NCBI RefSeq assembly: GCF_036785885.1
Contig: NC_092323.1
Location: 6,116,501 to 6,180,500 of the forward strand
DNA length: 64,000 nucleotides
DNA from: Coffea arabica
Taxonomy: Eukaryota; Streptophyta; Magnoliopsida; Gentianales; Rubiaceae
Direction: 5' to 3'
Shown here: in pieces, positions 35,401 to 46,288 of the stretch
How positions within the stretch are numbered: position 1 is the first letter of the stretch
Layout of the letters: every line of letters begins with the position of its first letter
Position numbers and translations under genes: made by a program
Notes under the pieces: generated by a model
Told to the model about the DNA's origin: nothing
Database searches by the model: none
Seen by the model: the letters and a program-made list of their open reading frames with translations, nothing else

Positions 35401-36083
35401 TAAAGCTCTATCCTCCAATTCTCGAAAATTTAGCTGCTTGTTCCGGGGGGTATTAACTCATGTCCAAGAGATTTTGAGGTAAATTTCTACAGTAATCTTC
35501 TTTGTTCATTCTGGTTTTGAATTTGTCTCCGTCTTTATAATTATCTCTGTCGAAGAAAGTAAGGGAGAAATGGTGGAATCTTGCTTTATGTTTTGCGGGG
35601 AGGGTTGAATGCGGTTTTTTTTCCTCTTGCTGTTTCTTGAGTCAATTTACCGCTAACCCAATCAACTTGGTCTCTTCCCCACTCCCCTCTGTTCAATTTT
35701 TTTTTTTTTTTTTGGGCTCTAGAATTAGGTTGAATTCTTGGAACCATTGAACTTCCCCTGCTTCCGTGTTAAAATCCCGTCAGATTCTCGGACGGAGGAG
35801 GAGAAAAGAATACGTTATCTCGTCTTTTCCAAAAAGGAATATAGAGAGAGAGAGAGAGGTGGGTCGGGTTAGATTTGAGGGATTTATCGGTGTTGAAAAA
35901 AGAATAAATTCTTTCACTTTCAATAAAAAGTAGTAAAAGCTGGTTTTCCACTTTCCTTTCCTTGGAGGAAAGAAGTGGAGTGCTACAAAAGCAACAGTTA
36001 TAGATGCCACAGTGCACGCCCCACACATGCCAGATTCTCTAATCTATGGCTCCCTCTTCTTACTTTTTTCCCGTATCTTGCAG
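32421..36083. other. Spacer, probable 5' part of the RING gene at its right end
   Basis: AT-rich, no recognised family in 32421-35200. Between 35240 and 35480 the sequence is less AT-rich and has a good acceptor (35357) and a donor (35480, GAG|GTAAAT). It may hold upstream exons or a 5' UTR exon of the RING-finger gene, but I could not read a protein through it. A CT-rich run lies at 33220-33232. Confidence 0.4.
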
Positions 36084-37146
36084 CAATATCAAACTCCACC
36101 GCTTCCACTTTCAGAGGAGGAGCGAGCCCAACAGAAGATAACAGCAGTAATACCCACAAAAACCTGTCAAATGGCATACCGCTTTCCAACAACTCCGGGT
36201 AGTGAACTTCACATGATGACCAACAACCGTGCCATCCTGATTACAACCCATGATGTAAAAATATTTCTCATTTTTTTCTTCTTCCTTTGGCAACCAATTT
36301 TACCTCAATTTCAAGATTTTAATCTGTTTGGTCCGTCTCATTGATTGCAGGATGAACAGAACGAGTGGAGCATCGCGCTTGCTTTTGCCAGCCGCATCGT
36401 CATTTATGTCGCAATCTTGGGTGGGTTTCTCCCACATTAATGCTTCATCATAGAGCATTACTAGTTTATATGAAAACGAAGAACTCTATAGAGCATTAGT
36501 TTATTACGTTGCTTGTGGCTTCTGACATCGCAAAAGTCAATGGAACGTTCCCCAATAATAATTTAGGATTTGTCTTGCAACTCAGTGATGCAGGGAAACT
36601 AATTTTGTTTGTACATTCAATTTTTTTTAATGGTTTTTCAGCCTTGCTGATGATGATTGTTGCACTGATCATTAAACTTTTGGGACATTGCGATGGAGAT
36701 GCTAGCAGTAGTAGCAGCAGCAGCAGTATTCACCGCCAGGCCACGGCGGCTCGGGCTGCAACTGAAACTAATACATTGCTAGCAAAAGAGGTGGTTCCAT
36801 TCACCTATGGGACCTGTGAAGAAGATTTAGAGTCTGCAAAATGCAGTAGCAGTCCCTCGGACGATTTATATGATGGAAAGATTTGTGTAATTTGCTATGA
36901 CGAGCGAAGAAATTGCTTCTTCATCCCTTGTGGTCACTGTGCTACTTGTTCCATTTGTGCCCGAAGGTTTGACTTTAAAATTTTAACCCCCCAAAAAAAA
37001 AAAACAATTTTTTTTCCCATATTCATTCCCAGTATTTCTGAAACTTACAGAGGGATTAATGGTGCAGGATTACCGAAGGGGAAACCAAGACTTGCCCTGT
37101 ATGCCGCAGATATATTCACAAAGTAAGAAAGCTGTTCATTTCCTGA
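36084..37146 (+). CDS. Membrane-anchored C3HC4 RING-finger protein (probable E3 ubiquitin ligase), C-terminal exons
   Basis: Seen: four exons, 36084-36254, 36351-36420, 36642-36966 and 37068-37146. All joins keep frame, giving 214 codons plus stop. The first exon reads YQTPPLPLSEEERAQQK. A hydrophobic segment (IVIYVAILG joined to ALLMMIVALIIKLLG) spans the exon 2-3 junction and fits one membrane helix. A serine-rich spacer encoded by AGC/AGT repeats follows. A RING of the form CVIC-x10-CGHC-x2-C...CPVC is completed by the last exon, ending RYIHKVRKLFIS. Known: C-terminal RINGs of this kind occur in plant membrane E3 ligases such as the APD group. The 5' end is unresolved: the first exon opens after an acceptor (TTGCAG) in phase 0, with no clear upstream coding exon. 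The gene may be truncated, or its first exons may be short or diverged. Confidence 0.75.
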
Positions 37147-38193
37147 AATGATGCCCGTCAAATTTTGCTTCAGTTTTTTTTTTAGTTTTTCCTTTTCTTT
37201 TCTCTTTAGTTGTAAATAGACTGTTTGTGTAGTTAGTTTGTCGGAAAATCACAAAACGATGTAAATGGGCCATTATTATTGAGCCTTTGCTGCTGTACAA
37301 ACTCGCCCTGAACTATGGGGCAAGTTTTCTTTTTTCTACCTTTCCCCACCTGTACATAAATGGGCAGTGGAAGCTAGATTTCACTCTTCTTGTCAGAAGC
37401 CCAAGCCCAATGTATGAATGTAGAAAAGGGCTACAATGTTGTTGGCAAGTTAAATTAAGACAAGATTAGTCGAGTGCGATTGTCTATTTATTTGTTTTTG
37501 TAAAGGTTCGAGTCCAATCAATCGTTAACAACTTGAAAGAGACTACTCTCCCAAATTTGGTGCGGCATATTCATGACGTATAAAACTTTAAAAAGGTCTA
37601 ATCACTTAACATGAGCACTATGAAAAATTAACAGACTAACTCTAGCTCTTCAATTTTATTTTATTTTGTGTGTATAAAAGTATTGTTTGAAGCATTTATT
37701 CCCATTTGCTTCTGTCAGGATGTACTAAGGTGAATAAAAAATTTACCCAAATAAGAGAAGAAAATAGAAAAAGAATTTTCCTGAACAAAAATACGTTTTA
37801 ATTTTATTTTAGACCTCCAGGGTAGCAAAAAAATTTCTTGTTTAGAGGTTAACTTGATTTCTTTTTTCTTTTTTCTTTTTTCTTTTTTTGTTTAGAGGTT
37901 AACTTGATAGTTTGCCACTTTTAATGTCGTAATCGAAATTTCTGACTACCTCTGAAGGGCCAGAAGAATAACATCGCCCCAAGTAAAATTAAAGTGTAGA
38001 AGACCGATAAATATAAGAGGGTTTGAAAAAAAAAAAAAAAAAAAAAGGAGGAGGACTAAACAACACACTACTAAGGATAGTGGGACAGCCTGGTATCCGT
38101 ATGAACGGAATCCATTGAAAGCGTTGTTTTTAGAATCAAAATCGTTTTGCGTTTCAAGCTTGACTCAGAGAAAGAAAGAGAAAACTCGCTATC
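37147..38193. other. 3' flank of the RING gene and spacer
   Basis: Probable 3' UTR to about 37270. A 21-bp direct repeat (37838-37858 and 37888-37908, containing GTTTAGAGGTTAACTTG) flanks a (TTTTTTC)n tract. A poly-A run lies at 38028-38046. No gene was recognised. Confidence 0.5.
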
Positions 38194-38207
38194 AAATACG
38201 AGTCCAA

Positions 38208-38449
38208 GTCAGGTTTCTTGAAGTTGACAAAAAAGACAGAAACTCCGTTACGGGGGGCTTGGGGTCTAGTTAGGTCTTAGCAGCGGGGCACCCTGTGGGG
38301 TTTCTATCCCACATCGCTTGGGGGGGGTTTGGGTGTTGGGTTTATAAGTCTCCTCAGTACCCTCACTAGTTACCATGGCTTTTGAGGTGTACTGTGGACT
38401 TAGGTTTGTAAAGTCAATAGTCAGGTTTCTTGAAGTTGACAAAAAAAAA
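38208..38449 (+). mobile_element. Retroposon with snRNA-type promoter and duplicated 3' tail
   Basis: Seen: an exact 14-bp direct repeat AAATACGAGTCCAA (38194-38207 and 38450-38463) borders the insertion, which ends in an A-run. The tail GTCAGGTTTCTTGAAGTTGA occurs twice, at the very start (38208) and at the end (38419), each time followed by A's. Inside is ATCCCACATCG (38306-38316), a match to the plant snRNA upstream sequence element RTCCCACATCG. TTTATAAG follows at 38341-38348, 24 nt after it. Known: that spacing is the Pol III type used by plant U6 and U3 genes. I recognise no snRNA body downstream. Inference: a SINE-like or snRNA-derived retroposon inserted as a partial dimer. Confidence 0.65.
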
Positions 38450-38463
38450 AAATACGAGTCCAA

Positions 38464-41400
38464 ATGGTCATTTCACGAGAACGAGACCATTGGGATTGCG
38501 ATTTTTGGAAAGCTTTTGAGGGAAATATTACTACTGTAACACTTTTTTAAAATAGGATAGTATATGAGTTAAAAAGACAATTAAAAGTAAATGAATTATT
38601 TACAAAAAAATGTAGATTTTTTTTTGTTTTTTGTAAATAATCACATTCCAAACAAGGTCTATTATTATGTCTCTAACTCCCCATCTCCGCATCATCCAAG
38701 AATCAAATCAAGCCTAGAATCCTTTGCTATCTGCCAAATGATCAGAGTAATGAGTCCCAAATCGCAGTCTAGAATTAGCTTTCAAAAAAAAAAAACCACA
38801 GCAGGAAACCATCTGTTTAATAATGAAAATAGATCAAAACCTGACGCTTTTTATTATTGAAGTGCTAATTTAAAATTTTGAAATAAATGAGAAATCAAAA
38901 GTTGACTAGTATTACAACAATTTAGACGTTCCCTAAAATATTCTCACATTTAATATGCTTTTGCTTCACGCAAGATGCTGTGAAAGGAATATGACGTCCA
39001 TCAGCGGGCAGCTTAACGCCAGATAAAAAAGTAAGCACCAAGAAAAAGAGAGCCGGATTAAAGAGCAAGCGAAGAGATGCTGATGCTTTGGTACTGTTCT
39101 ATTTTCCTGCCTCTATGTGTCGCCGTTGTTTGTCGCTAATTGAAAAAGCCGTACTCTCGCCATTTTCGATGGTCCACCGGAAGCCATCTTCAGGTCCCAC
39201 GTCATCTCGATGGATAGAGCCTCGTCACCGAATAATAATATCTACAAAATATATCGTGCCAAAAGAGTGGCAACTGGGATAAACAACATACACTCTACTG
39301 TCACTTCATATTATTATTTCATGTTTATCTTTTATTCTTGAATACAATGCTCTCTGGTTTGATTATAGATTTCCATCACTAACATTATGTTCGATAATCC
39401 GATCACTAACCGGGACGCCTAAGTCGTACAAAATAATTTATTGACGATACTTTATACGAGACGAGAAAATGGTTCGTACAAAAGCAATTTTTTTTAATTT
39501 AAAAATTAATGCCATTGGCTGATGAATTCCTTTTTTAATATGCAAACTTTTTTTTTTATAACCTCACGAGCGCAAATACTTGAAATTACTTATCTAACCA
39601 GTGGGCTATTTTTCATTGTCGTACTTGTTTGTTAGCCAATGTCAAATTTTGTTGTTTGGTAGTAGAAATGGCCAGTATTAATGTTTTAGTTAATGTAAAT
39701 CTTTTAAAATAGCGTTAATGTTTTACGGGTGCAAACAATTAACTTACAAAGTCAACCAATGAAAAAAAAATTATTTTAGCTACGATTTTTAATTTCGAAC
39801 AATGTGCAGTTTTACTATTTGGAAGTACAAAATAGCTTCCTTTTAATTTTAATGCGACGGAAGTGGTTAAAAACCTATTGCAATAGCAAAAGATTGGCTA
39901 AATTACAATAATTTATAATAAACATTGATAATTTGACAATTGAAGAATCACTCTTTTACCGTTCATATTCCACAATCGTACAAAGCTATAGTAACAAAAT
40001 ACGGCATGTTGTTCAGCCAAAGATTGACTTATAAACTTAACAATCTATTTTGAAAACTAAATAAATTTTTTGCCACAATTATTTTTACAATCTCATTGTA
40101 AATTTAACTATATTATGTTTTGTGCGAAACATATGATTTGTTATTTTTAATCTAAATGTATCGTGGAATAGGACAAGATTTCTATAATCAAATATTAGTG
40201 TATTTTTTGTATTTTATTGAAAAATTTGTATCCTTTTTAAAAAAAAATTGTTGGAGTCGAGAGAGAGAGAGAGAAATCTGGGTACAAAGCATAAACACTT
40301 CTCATCTTTTTTTAAAAAAAATAATAATAATAACGGCATATCTAACCTAATATAGTTTACTCCTACTCCTACTGGGGGAGTCTACTCTAAGAGGTGACCT
40401 TACTGAGTCGAGAGAATCTGATGGAGATTGAACCTCATCTTATTTTCATATGGTTTAATCTTCTAAATATTCGGCAATCAAGCATTAGTTCCAATTATGA
40501 TAAAGACTGTCAAATTTTAAGAAGTTAGTTAAGACATAAATTGCCAAAATAGTCAATCTCATGTGTTGATTGCCATTTTATATACGTGTCTATCATCTAA
40601 AGATGTATGTATTGAGGGAAATTGGAAAAATGAAGCAATGGAGAGGAGCCTAATCCGGGTACATACTCATGAAGGTCCTTGTGGATAATTATTCATGCGC
40701 ATCAAATTGTTGCAACACCGACATACGATGCCACAAACTTTTTTCCCATCCATTTTCCCCCCTCAAGACGAAAATTGTGTGAGCTTATGACCGATAAAGG
40801 GTAGCGGGGGTTTGTCGCTACGATCTTTATTTAAGCTCTGCATTCTCACTCTTCAGCACACGCTAAACCAATGGCCTCCTCGCCACAATGCATGATACTT
40901 TTACAGTTAACTACTCTACGACATGTGCGTATTAATCCCAAGTTTCCAAATCCAGCGTTATTTCTCTTCATCTAGGCTCTAGCTAGTCTCCTATTTTTGC
41001 ATAGGCTTTATTACAGTATAATACTTTTTTCCTTCTAAACTTTAAATATATATATTTTGCCCCCTTCATTAATTAGTCAAACGTTAATGATGAATTCTCC
41101 ATCCAAAATGCACTAATTAATTTTATTAAAGAAATAAGTATTTATTATGTTACAGTTATTATGTGTGTGTTTACGAATCAGTCAAGAATATTTTGGTCAT
41201 GAAAAATATAACTTCATTTTAATCCTGACAAAAAGCTGATCACAAGGTGTAAAATGTACATATTTAGAGTTTAGAGTTGCGAAGAATTACAAAGGCTCAA
41301 GTTGAAGGGAACAAAGTGTAATCAACGGGTTTACATATTATGAATAACCCCAACAATGATAACTTCAGCTTTTGTTGAGTGCACATGACGGCCTCTAACA

Positions 41401-43048
41401 AATAACCTTCACACTCATTTATGCGTAGGTCACGATCACCAAAACTTAATTTAAGCATAAGTAATATTCATACACCGATTTACGATTCTTACTATTCCGT
41501 GAACCGACAGGCCATCGTCACCACCCGCTTCGTTATTGCCCACTTCATTTCCATTCCTCTGTCATTCCAGCTGGCAGTGATTTCGTTTTTTCCTTTCCCG
41601 CCTGGATTCCCATGCCTCACCGGGTTACATGGGTCCACCTTACTTTCACTCCACACAGCCATAGAAAACGCCAACATCAAGGCTTCCAAAACATGGCTGC
41701 TCGTATGTCACTTCGCAGCTTGGAATGATCCGAGGAAGAGGACATTAATGTTGTCTTATTATTGGGTCACATCCCATACACCGATTGAAAGGAAGAAGTC
41801 ATATTCCCCCATCAGCAATTATCATTTCAAAAGGACAGCAGGATGATCTTTCATTTGTGTTACTACAAATTACACAAGTCTAAAGCCATACTAAGAAGTT
41901 TCAAAGTCCGTTTTCAATCTCCCCCGTTCCAATACTATAATTGCAGTTTAGTGATTTCAAAGTTGATTTTTTCGGCAAATTTTGTGTATTTTGTTCATTA
42001 ACTTTTCAAAACTAAAAAGCTTTTTTGCCGAATCTCGCAATTCTAATTTTTTTTCAAATATCAAAGGCCTGTTTGTTCGGATTCTCAATTTTCTCATGCC
42101 TACTTTTGGATCTTAATATACAACTGCCGATGTGAGTAATAAGTTTTGCTGAACTATACTCTTGAGAGTAAACATCTAGAGCCTTGTTTGAACAGTCTTT
42201 TTTCAAAGAAAATTTCTTACGTTTTCCATGAACATATTTTCAAATCACCTTTTTATCTCACATATATCAAATCGCTATAATAATTTTTTTTTACAAAAAA
42301 TTTAGAAAAATGCAATCCAAACACAACCTAAATTAAACCAATTTCTAGTTTTATACGAGATTAGCACACTTAATATTAGTCTTGCAAGGATGGTGAACAA
42401 TGATATTTATTTTCACTTTAAACGCACTCTAAATTATCCACATAATGCCAATATAATTGATTAAATCCTTTTCCAAGGAAAATAAGGTTTGTGTAATGAA
42501 GAAAGTCATGAGAAAAAGATGAACTTTAACTCCTTTTTACATGTCACGGTTGTATATTAGCAAATGTCTTTGCTATTCATGTGATCGCTAGATTTCTTGG
42601 GACAATTTTACAATCTACACGAACCATAATTAGTAAAAGGATCAATCTGATTGCATTAAATTGACAGAAAATCACCAAATTCGGGAGCGTGTAATATTGG
42701 ACCCAAGTTTTAGAAACGTGAGTTTGTTTAAAAAAATTTTATTGTCCAATCTACTATTGCGGTTCGACTCGGACACCAGTCTAGTAACTAATATTAGGCT
42801 TTGAATTGGACTGTCATATATTTGTTTCCCATTGTTAAATTTAGAGTTTCTTTGAATTGCGAAGTAAAAGTTACTCTCTTTTTTTCCCAAAAAAAAAATT
42901 GCGAAGCAAAACTTGCTTTCTTAGACGTATGAAAACTTTATCTCCCTCTCTTTAAAATTCGACAGTTGTATGCCAAATGATTAGAAAGTGATTGAGAAAT
43001 CATCAAATTATGGAAAGCAAAATGGAGACACACGCTAGAATTCCAAGT
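38464..43048. other. Long AT-rich spacer, no gene recognised
   Basis: Non-coding by inspection apart from the MITE at 42178. A possible isolated promoter and short frame occur near 40815-40975 (TTTATTTAAG, then ATGGCC at 40871, 34 codons to a stop), too weak to call. A GA repeat lies at 40259-40274. The 141-codon plus-strand frame at 41421-41846 shows no family motif. Confidence 0.5.
42178..42332. mobile_element. MITE of the TTTGGATTG family (subfamily A)
   Basis: The right end on the other strand, TTAGGTTGTGTTTGGATTG, matches the 7936 copy. The core CACATATATCAAATCGCTA is shared with the copies at 7.9 and 52.2 kb. The left end (GAGCCTTGTTTGAACAG) is more diverged. Confidence 0.55.
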
Positions 43049-43218
43049 GGGTTTGTTTGGATTGTAAGTTATTTGAGATATTTTTACTATAACACTTTTT
43101 GTGATGTGATGTATGTGAGATGAAAAGGTAACTGAAAAGATAAAAAATTATATTGAAAATTGTAATAATGATGTAAGCAAATATATTTGGAGAAATAAAG
43201 TTCAATCCAAACGAACCC
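43049..43218. mobile_element. MITE of the TTTGGATTG family (subfamily B)
   Basis: Left end GGGTTTGTTTGGATTG and right end on the other strand GGGTTCGTTTGGATTG, with one mismatch in 16. The core has CACTTTTTGTGATGTGATG then TATGTGAGAT, nearly identical to the copy at 52788-52953. About 170 bp, no coding. The target duplication is not clear. Confidence 0.65.
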
Positions 43219-43402
43219 TTGAATCTGATCATGGTAACAACAACAAGGTCTAATAAATGAACGGCAAATATTACTTATTTAAGTTTGAATTATCACCAAA
43301 AAAATTTTTTTTTTTTAATCTACGTGTCCACTTGTAGATTATACTATGATTTATGCAATAGTCAGTCACCGGTGTCATCACATCACAAGATCAACAAGAG
43401 TA

Positions 43403-43617
43403 GCCCCCACGGTTTGCTCGGGCGGTCCTTGTAGCTCCATTGAGTGAGAAGGGCCTGGGTTCGATTCCGAGCTCGGGCAGCCGGGGTAAATTCCTGATGA
43501 TTCGGTGGGGCCCGCTCTCTCAGGCGCAGTGGGATTAGTTGGGGTTAATGGCGGTGTCAGGTATCCAGTCCCAGACCGCTACCTCCAGATACCCCTGTGT
43601 TGACAAAAAAAAAAAAA
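43403..43617 (+). mobile_element. tRNA-type SINE with 16-bp target duplication
   Basis: Seen: the 5' end GCCCCCACGG parallels the 26.8-kb SINE. A perfect Pol III B box, GGTTCGATTCC, lies at 43458-43468. The 3' end is CCCCTGTGTTGACA plus a run of about 15 A. The flanking exact 16-bp repeat AAGATCAACAAGAGTA lies at 43387-43402 and 43618-43633. Known: these features define a SINE. The middle differs from the 26.8-kb copy, so it is a related subfamily. The long perfect duplication suggests a fairly young insertion. Confidence 0.9.
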
Positions 43618-43633
43618 AAGATCAACAAGAGTA

Positions 43634-45118
43634 AAAGTAAAATGTACTAATGACTTGGCGTTAGGACAAAAACGTCGTGCTCTATGCTCTCTGCTCTGCT
43701 TTTGTCGTCAAAGGGAATACGATGCGCTCGCGCTACGCCAGGACCCGCACGACAAACCCACACGCCTGCTTGCGCTGCACCTACACCACATCCCACCCCT
43801 CTCCAACCCGGCCCCACCAATTACACGATATGTGGCGACAGGAGCGAAGGAGTCGTCTCCTCGATCATTTCATTCCTCCTCCAGCCTATCCGTTCAGTTC
43901 CACGTAAAAATTTTTCATGGATCGCAGTTCCCATCAGAATCTGACACGCGAGGGGAGTTTCTGGATAATTGCCGCAACCTCAATGGTGGTATATATTTTC
44001 GTGGGCCGGGGCCGGTCCCGGTGAGAATTTTGGAGACTTCCAACAGGTACTCTAATGTCAACTGTGTGTGTTACGACTTATGAGGTTTGGGTTTTAGCTT
44101 CATTCAAATTCTTACTCAGCAGCGTTAATCCCGACTAGAATTTCTATTCGAAATTTCGGTGTCGAATAGGACTATATATAATTGACACCAACCATTATAG
44201 CCTGCGTCATACGTTAGGGGCTTGGCGGTAATAAATGTGTAAATCCCGGTGCCAAACATTTTACAACATTCTAACTTTCACCCTTTATTTATGAAATGAA
44301 AAAAAGAGTAATCAATTTTATATACATTCGTATTATATATATATATATATATACTGTCACTCACTGTTAATTGAAGAAATTGATCTAAGACTTTATGAGA
44401 TTAGTTTAATATCAAAAGTTTCGAGTCATGGCATAGTAAATTGTGATGAATTTCATGTTCGCCTTTTAAAATCAGTACCTAAGCATACAGATGTGAATAC
44501 GATTTATTTTATTTCTTATAATAAGATGCCATATGAAACAAATTGATTGCAACGAGTCACATATTAGAGTTTACTAAGATGTCACATTCAAACCCTTTAA
44601 ATATGTGCTATTTTCCTTCCATGAATTTAATCACTATTCTATGCCCAATAAAAAAAAAGGTGGGAAACACGACATTTTCAACCACTATAATTAACAATTT
44701 CCCCATTTTGTTTGAAAATGAAAAAAAATCTCCTTTTTAGTTGCTGTGTACTTGATAAAAAAAAAAACTTAGCATCAAAGACAGACATGAAATCAGGGGA
44801 AAATATACTGGACAGCCTTCTTCCCTGGTTTGAAAACGAATTCCAAAATGTCTTAGATACGAGTGATATAAAGGTTTTAGGAAGATTTAGCAGAAGGAAT
44901 CAAAGCTCAATCCTAAAACATGATGTTTTATTCTTTATTATCTGTTTCTCCATAAACACGGTGGACCCAAAAACCCATAAAAACGAGAAACTGAAAACCA
45001 AAAAACAGGAATCTGAAGACAGATGTCTTACAACCCACTAGTTAGTATGAGCAGCTTCTGAAATTATCTGATTTGACATAAAAAAGAAGTGCCCGTTGGC
45101 ATTAGAAAAATAAAAGAG
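43634..45118. other. Spacer with GC-richer island, no gene recognised
   Basis: Positions 43670-44030 are clearly richer in G+C than the surroundings and open in several frames at once, but no frame matches a known family. The rest is AT-rich, with a (TA)n run at about 44334-44353. It may be a decayed gene or CpG-rich promoter; I cannot decide. Confidence 0.4.
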
Positions 45119-45271
45119 ATCTGTTTGGATAGGAAAAATTTTCAAATAATATTTCACTTGAATCATAAATTTATTTTCTAATTTATTATTTTTTTTATTT
45201 CACGTACTTACGTTACATTATAAAAAATATTATAATAATTATTTAAAATAATACTTTATCCAAACAAATCC
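45119..45271. mobile_element. MITE with CTGTTTGGATA ends
   Basis: Left end CTGTTTGGATAGG; right end on the other strand GATTTGTTTGGATAAAGT. The centre is AT-rich and includes TTTCACGTACTTACGTTACA. About 150 bp. The target duplication is not clear. Confidence 0.45.
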
Positions 45272-46123
45272 GAAAGAAAGTAGTAGGATCCATCGGTCAG
45301 TTCAATGCCCAACCTAAACTCCGCGGTGGGATGAGATTTGTAGCCAATTGCAGCCTGCAAGTAATCTCACCGCTTACCACTGGATAAGATAATATTATTG
45401 TCTTCTGTTGCATTTCCAACTTACAGGCAATGATTGGCGACCTAAATTGTCCGGCAATGAGAAAATGCAATCGAAATATTATTTAAAATACTATCGAGCA
45501 GCTGAATCTAAATTTTAATTTTGCGATTTGGATGAAAAATTGTCACCGATATCACTTGGAATATACACATTGCGTGGTGCCCTGAACCGCGCGATGCTTT
45601 CCTTTGAGAGAGTAAAACAAAGATATCATTTTGATTCAAATTATAGATCACCGGTAAAAGAGGAAAATCATTCCAACAGACAGTTCTACATTCCAAATCA
45701 AGAGAATGTTCAGGTAAGATATGAATGGTGGCCAATTTCCAGTTCACCAAACACGTAATTGTAATTCTCTGATCAGCGCAATGCCGAGGATCTTTGAACC
45801 ATACGAAGATGATTAAAAAAAGAAACAGAAACAATCTTTTTTTTGTCTTTTGAGACTAACAAAAACAATCTTGAATGACCGTTATAGCCTTGTCAAGTGA
45901 CAATCCTCAAAAGCTCACGGGCCCAAAGATTTATATATTTGTGTCCTAGCACACTACAAATAATAATGCAGAAAAGAAATAGCAAGAGAAATGATAAAAA
46001 AGGGAAATATATAGACTAGGTGAAAGAGATGACCATCTGTTAACCGTCTTATTCTTCGCTTCCTTTCTTCATCCCTGTTCCTCGAACAAAAAGAAAAAAG
46101 GGGTCGAGAAGAAGCAAACCCAT

Positions 46124-46133
46124 GTATATATAG
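46124..46133 (+). promoter_or_regulatory. TATA box of the NRAMP gene
   Basis: GTATATATAG lies about 160 bp upstream of the start codon, followed by a pyrimidine-rich leader. This is suitable spacing for a plant core promoter. Confidence 0.6.
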
Positions 46134-46288
46134 ACCTCCCCGCTGTCCCTGTATCCCACTCCATCACTGTGTTTTTATGTGTGTTATTCTCCTGTAATTA
46201 GAGAAAAGCGACCCTTCTTCAACAGCGAAGGGTTTTTCCTTTTTTGGAAAAACAAAAAAAGAAGAAGAACAAAACGAGAGACAAAAAA

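Noticed and set aside
41421-41846. 141-codon plus-strand frame as a gene
   Set aside because: No recognisable domain or signal and no promoter or splice context; a frame of this length is expected by chance in this amount of DNA.
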